Below are positions 5,977 to 7,471 of a DNA stretch of 7,471 nucleotides, one piece after another. The position numbers were made by a program, and so were the translations under genes. The notes under the pieces are model-generated. The model was given only the letters and a program-made list of their open reading frames with translations, did no database searches and was not told the origin of the DNA. Source of the DNA: Acidiferrobacteraceae bacterium (GTDB taxonomy: Bacteria; Pseudomonadota; Gammaproteobacteria; Arenicellales; UBA868); contig PAUU01000021.1 in NCBI GenBank assembly GCA_002713825.1, positions 17,361 to 24,831 of the forward strand, read 5' to 3'. The stretch's first letter is position 1, and every line of letters begins with the position of its first letter.

Positions 5977-6021
5977 TCAGGGTGTTTTGCAGGTGCCCAA
6001 CGTCTGCAGGTTTTGGCTTAT
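5977..6021. other. Convergent 45-base spacer, no clear terminator
   Basis: This short gap separates the stops of the DUF938 gene and the amine oxidase gene. It contains two copies of TGCAGGT (about 5990 and 6005) as direct repeats and a CTGCAG palindrome. Any hairpin between them would have only about five strong pairs, and no U-tract follows on either strand. I see no convincing intrinsic terminator here, so the two transcripts may overlap or end Rho-dependently. Confidence 0.4.
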
Positions 6022-7341
6022 TCAGAGCCGGTCGCGCAGCGCATACCAGGTCATGGCCAGAGCCAGCAGGGGTGATCGCAGCATGCTGCCTCCCGGAAAG
6101 CCCGGAGTTGGCAGACGATTCATGACATCGAATCGGCTTGCCACACCGTCAATCGCCTCTGCCAGCATCGCCCCCGCGCCGGTCGCCAGTGCGACACCCG
6201 ACCCAGAATAGCCAGACGCGGAATAAATATTGCCGCTGTGGCGCTGAAAAAAAGGCAGGCGTGACATGGTGATGGCAAGGGTGCCGCCCCATCCATACTC
6301 GACTTCGGCCTCTTTAAGGTCCGGATAAATTCTCAGCATATATTTTCGGACAAAGGATTTGATATCCCGGGGAAAGCGATAGCCGTAGCTTTCTCCGCCG
6401 CCGAACAGCATTCGGTTGTCTGCCGAGCAACGAAAATAATTGACCACGAAGCGCGAATCCGCCACACAGGCCCCGTTGGCGATCAACTTCCTGGCGATAT
6501 CGTCACCCAGGGGTTCCGTGGCAATAATATAGTTATTGATCGGCATGACGTGTCGGCTAATGGATTTTTCCAGCGGGCCGATATAGCCGTTACAGGCATA
6601 GAGAATATATCTCGAGCTTACGCAGCCCTTTGAGGTATACAGCCGGGCAGGAGTTCCCTCCTCAACCCGTGTAACCTCAGAGTGCTCATACAGCCTGGCG
6701 CCTGCCCCTATTGCAGCTCTGGCAATGCCGAGAGCGTAATTGAGCGGATGCAGGTGGCCGGCACCCGTGTCGAGCGTACCGGCGGAATAATCGTTGCTCC
6801 CCACGAGCGAGCGCATCTCCTCCGGCGGGACATACCGAATTTCATCGTAGCCATATTTTTCGTTAAGCAGTGCAACATAGTTTTGGGAGTGATGATCAAA
6901 ACGCTGCCGATGGTTGGCATGAATTGAACCGCTTCGGTAATCGCAGGGAATATCGTGGCGGGCAATCAAGTCCTTTACCAGGGCCTTGGCTTCTTGTGCA
7001 ACTTGCCAGGCGTCGCGGGCAAGAGCGCTATCCACTGCCTGCTCGAGCTCATCCTGGGCCACACGCTGCCCAGTACCGACTTGACCCCCATTGCGGCCGC
7101 TTGCGCCCCAACCAATACGGTGAGCATCCAGTAGGACGACTGAGTAACCCCGTTCCGCAAGATGCAGTGCAGCAGATAGACCGGTGAATCCTCCCCCGAC
7201 TACCGCAACGTCGCACTGATGGTCACCTTTCAGGGTCTGGGCCTGTGGCATCCCGACGGCCGTTGCTGCATACCAGGACGGCGGATAGGTGCCATCCTGA
7301 TCATTCAGATGCAAAAGCGGGTTTGTGTAATCGGCATTCAC
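6022..7341 (-). CDS. FAD-dependent oxidoreductase, PuuB-like (gamma-glutamylputrescine oxidase family)
   Basis: With the chosen start this is a 439-residue DAO-superfamily flavoenzyme. The FAD motif VVGGGFTGLSAALHLAERG lies near the N-terminus (GGGFTG at about 49-54), followed by the hallmark RIGWGASGRNGGQVGTGQR. Further matches to E. coli PuuB (426 residues) include GHLHPLNYALGIA, VNYFRCSADNRMLFGGGESYG, GYSGSGVALATGAG and the C-terminal WYALRDRL. PuuB oxidises gamma-glutamylputrescine with release of H2O2 in putrescine breakdown. The family also contains enzymes for other amines and amino acids, and no other puu genes are visible, so the substrate is uncertain and no symbol is given. The start taken is GTG at 7341, giving VNADYTNPLLHLND, which fits homologous N-termini; its ribosome binding site is weak. 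A TTG at 7401 would overlap pyrD by 38 bases. It lies 22 bases downstream of pyrD. Confidence 0.9.
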   Translation of the reverse strand: MNADYTNPLLHLNDQDGTYPPSWYAATAVGMPQAQTLKGDHQCDVAVVGGGFTGLSAALHLAERGYSVVLLDAHRIGWGASGRNGGQVGTGQRVAQDELEQAVDSALARDAWQVAQEAKALVKDLIARHDIPCDYRSGSIHANHRQRFDHHSQNYVALLNEKYGYDEIRYVPPEEMRSLVGSNDYSAGTLDTGAGHLHPLNYALGIARAAIGAGARLYEHSEVTRVEEGTPARLYTSKGCVSSRYILYACNGYIGPLEKSISRHVMPINNYIIATEPLGDDIARKLIANGACVADSRFVVNYFRCSADNRMLFGGGESYGYRFPRDIKSFVRKYMLRIYPDLKEAEVEYGWGGTLAITMSRLPFFQRHSGNIYSASGYSGSGVALATGAGAMLAEAIDGVASRFDVMNRLPTPGFPGGSMLRSPLLALAMTWYALRDRL

Positions 7342-7363
7342 CTGTCTGTTTCGATCGAGTGAT

Positions 7364-7471
7364 TTAGGAAGTGGCTGCTTGAGCGACTTGCAGCGCGCCA
7401 AGAATTTCCCTCACCAGAGCGGGTCCCCGGTAGATCAGTCCGCTATAAAGCTGGACGAGGGTGGCTCCTGC
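7364..7471 (-). CDS. pyrD: Dihydroorotate dehydrogenase (quinone), C-terminal end, partial
   Basis: Only the last 35 codons lie in the window; the rest is beyond the right edge. Read on the minus strand it gives [22 protein letters not shown] and ends ...QAATS with a TAA at 7364-7366. This is the characteristic C-terminus of class 2, membrane-associated PyrD, where the GAxLVQLYSG segment binds the FMN phosphate. The enzyme oxidises dihydroorotate to orotate in pyrimidine synthesis and passes electrons to quinone. The downstream amine oxidase gene starts 22 bases after its stop, so the two could be co-transcribed, though their functions are unrelated. Confidence 0.92.
   Translation of the reverse strand, partial: AGATLVQLYSGLIYRGPALVREILGALQVAQAATS

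Noticed and set aside
7342..7401. Longer start (TTG at 7401) for the amine oxidase, adding 20 residues
   Set aside because: It would overlap the pyrD coding end by 38 bases, and the added residues do not resemble family N-termini. The apparent ribosome binding site there is part of pyrD codons.

Overview
The window is most likely a chromosomal segment of a gammaproteobacterium. Most of it is an aa3-type cytochrome c oxidase locus in the order known from Pseudomonas and relatives: coxB (off the left edge) - ctaD/coxA - small membrane protein - ctaG/cox11 - coxC - DUF2909 gene (opposite strand) - surf1 - thioredoxin-fold gene - ctaB. The antisense DUF2909 gene and the His-poor thioredoxin-fold gene are the main reasons for the gammaproteobacterial assignment. 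The genus cannot be named from what is visible.

Layout. Positions 1-891 are the 3' part of ctaD (subunit I), with all visible heme and CuB ligands intact. A 37-residue single-span membrane protein (902-1015) and the copper chaperone gene ctaG (1037-1591) follow closely. An AT-rich spacer of 105 bases holds a 9-bp inverted repeat over the ctaG stop codon and may carry a promoter for coxC (1697-2575, subunit III). On the minus strand, a DUF2909 membrane protein gene (2690-2923) converges on coxC and ends in a convincing intrinsic terminator. Divergent from it, surf1 (2992-3732) overlaps a SCO-like thioredoxin-fold gene (3725-4342), which is followed 26 bases later by ctaB, heme O synthase (4369-5316). 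A DUF938 methyltransferase-like gene follows (5368-5976). Convergent to it are a PuuB-like FAD amine oxidase (6022-7341) and, just upstream of that on the minus strand, the last 35 codons of pyrD (7364-7471).

How the genes work together. CtaD and CoxC are structural subunits of the terminal oxidase. CtaG delivers copper to CuB, SURF1 helps place heme a, and CtaB makes heme O, the precursor of heme A. The small protein and the DUF2909 protein are conserved membrane companions of unknown mechanism. The locus appears to lack ctaA (heme A synthase), normally between the thioredoxin-fold gene and ctaB, and the sco1/senC gene that normally follows ctaB. The thioredoxin-fold protein keeps a CxxxC pair but has no histidine at all, so it cannot bind copper as canonical SCO does.

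The right-hand part (pyrD, amine oxidase) looks like ordinary housekeeping and nitrogen metabolism. I see no mobile element, CRISPR array, RNA gene or clearly new system. The points worth a second look are the missing ctaA and sco1, the His-free SCO-like protein, and the DUF938 gene in the place where sco1 is expected.
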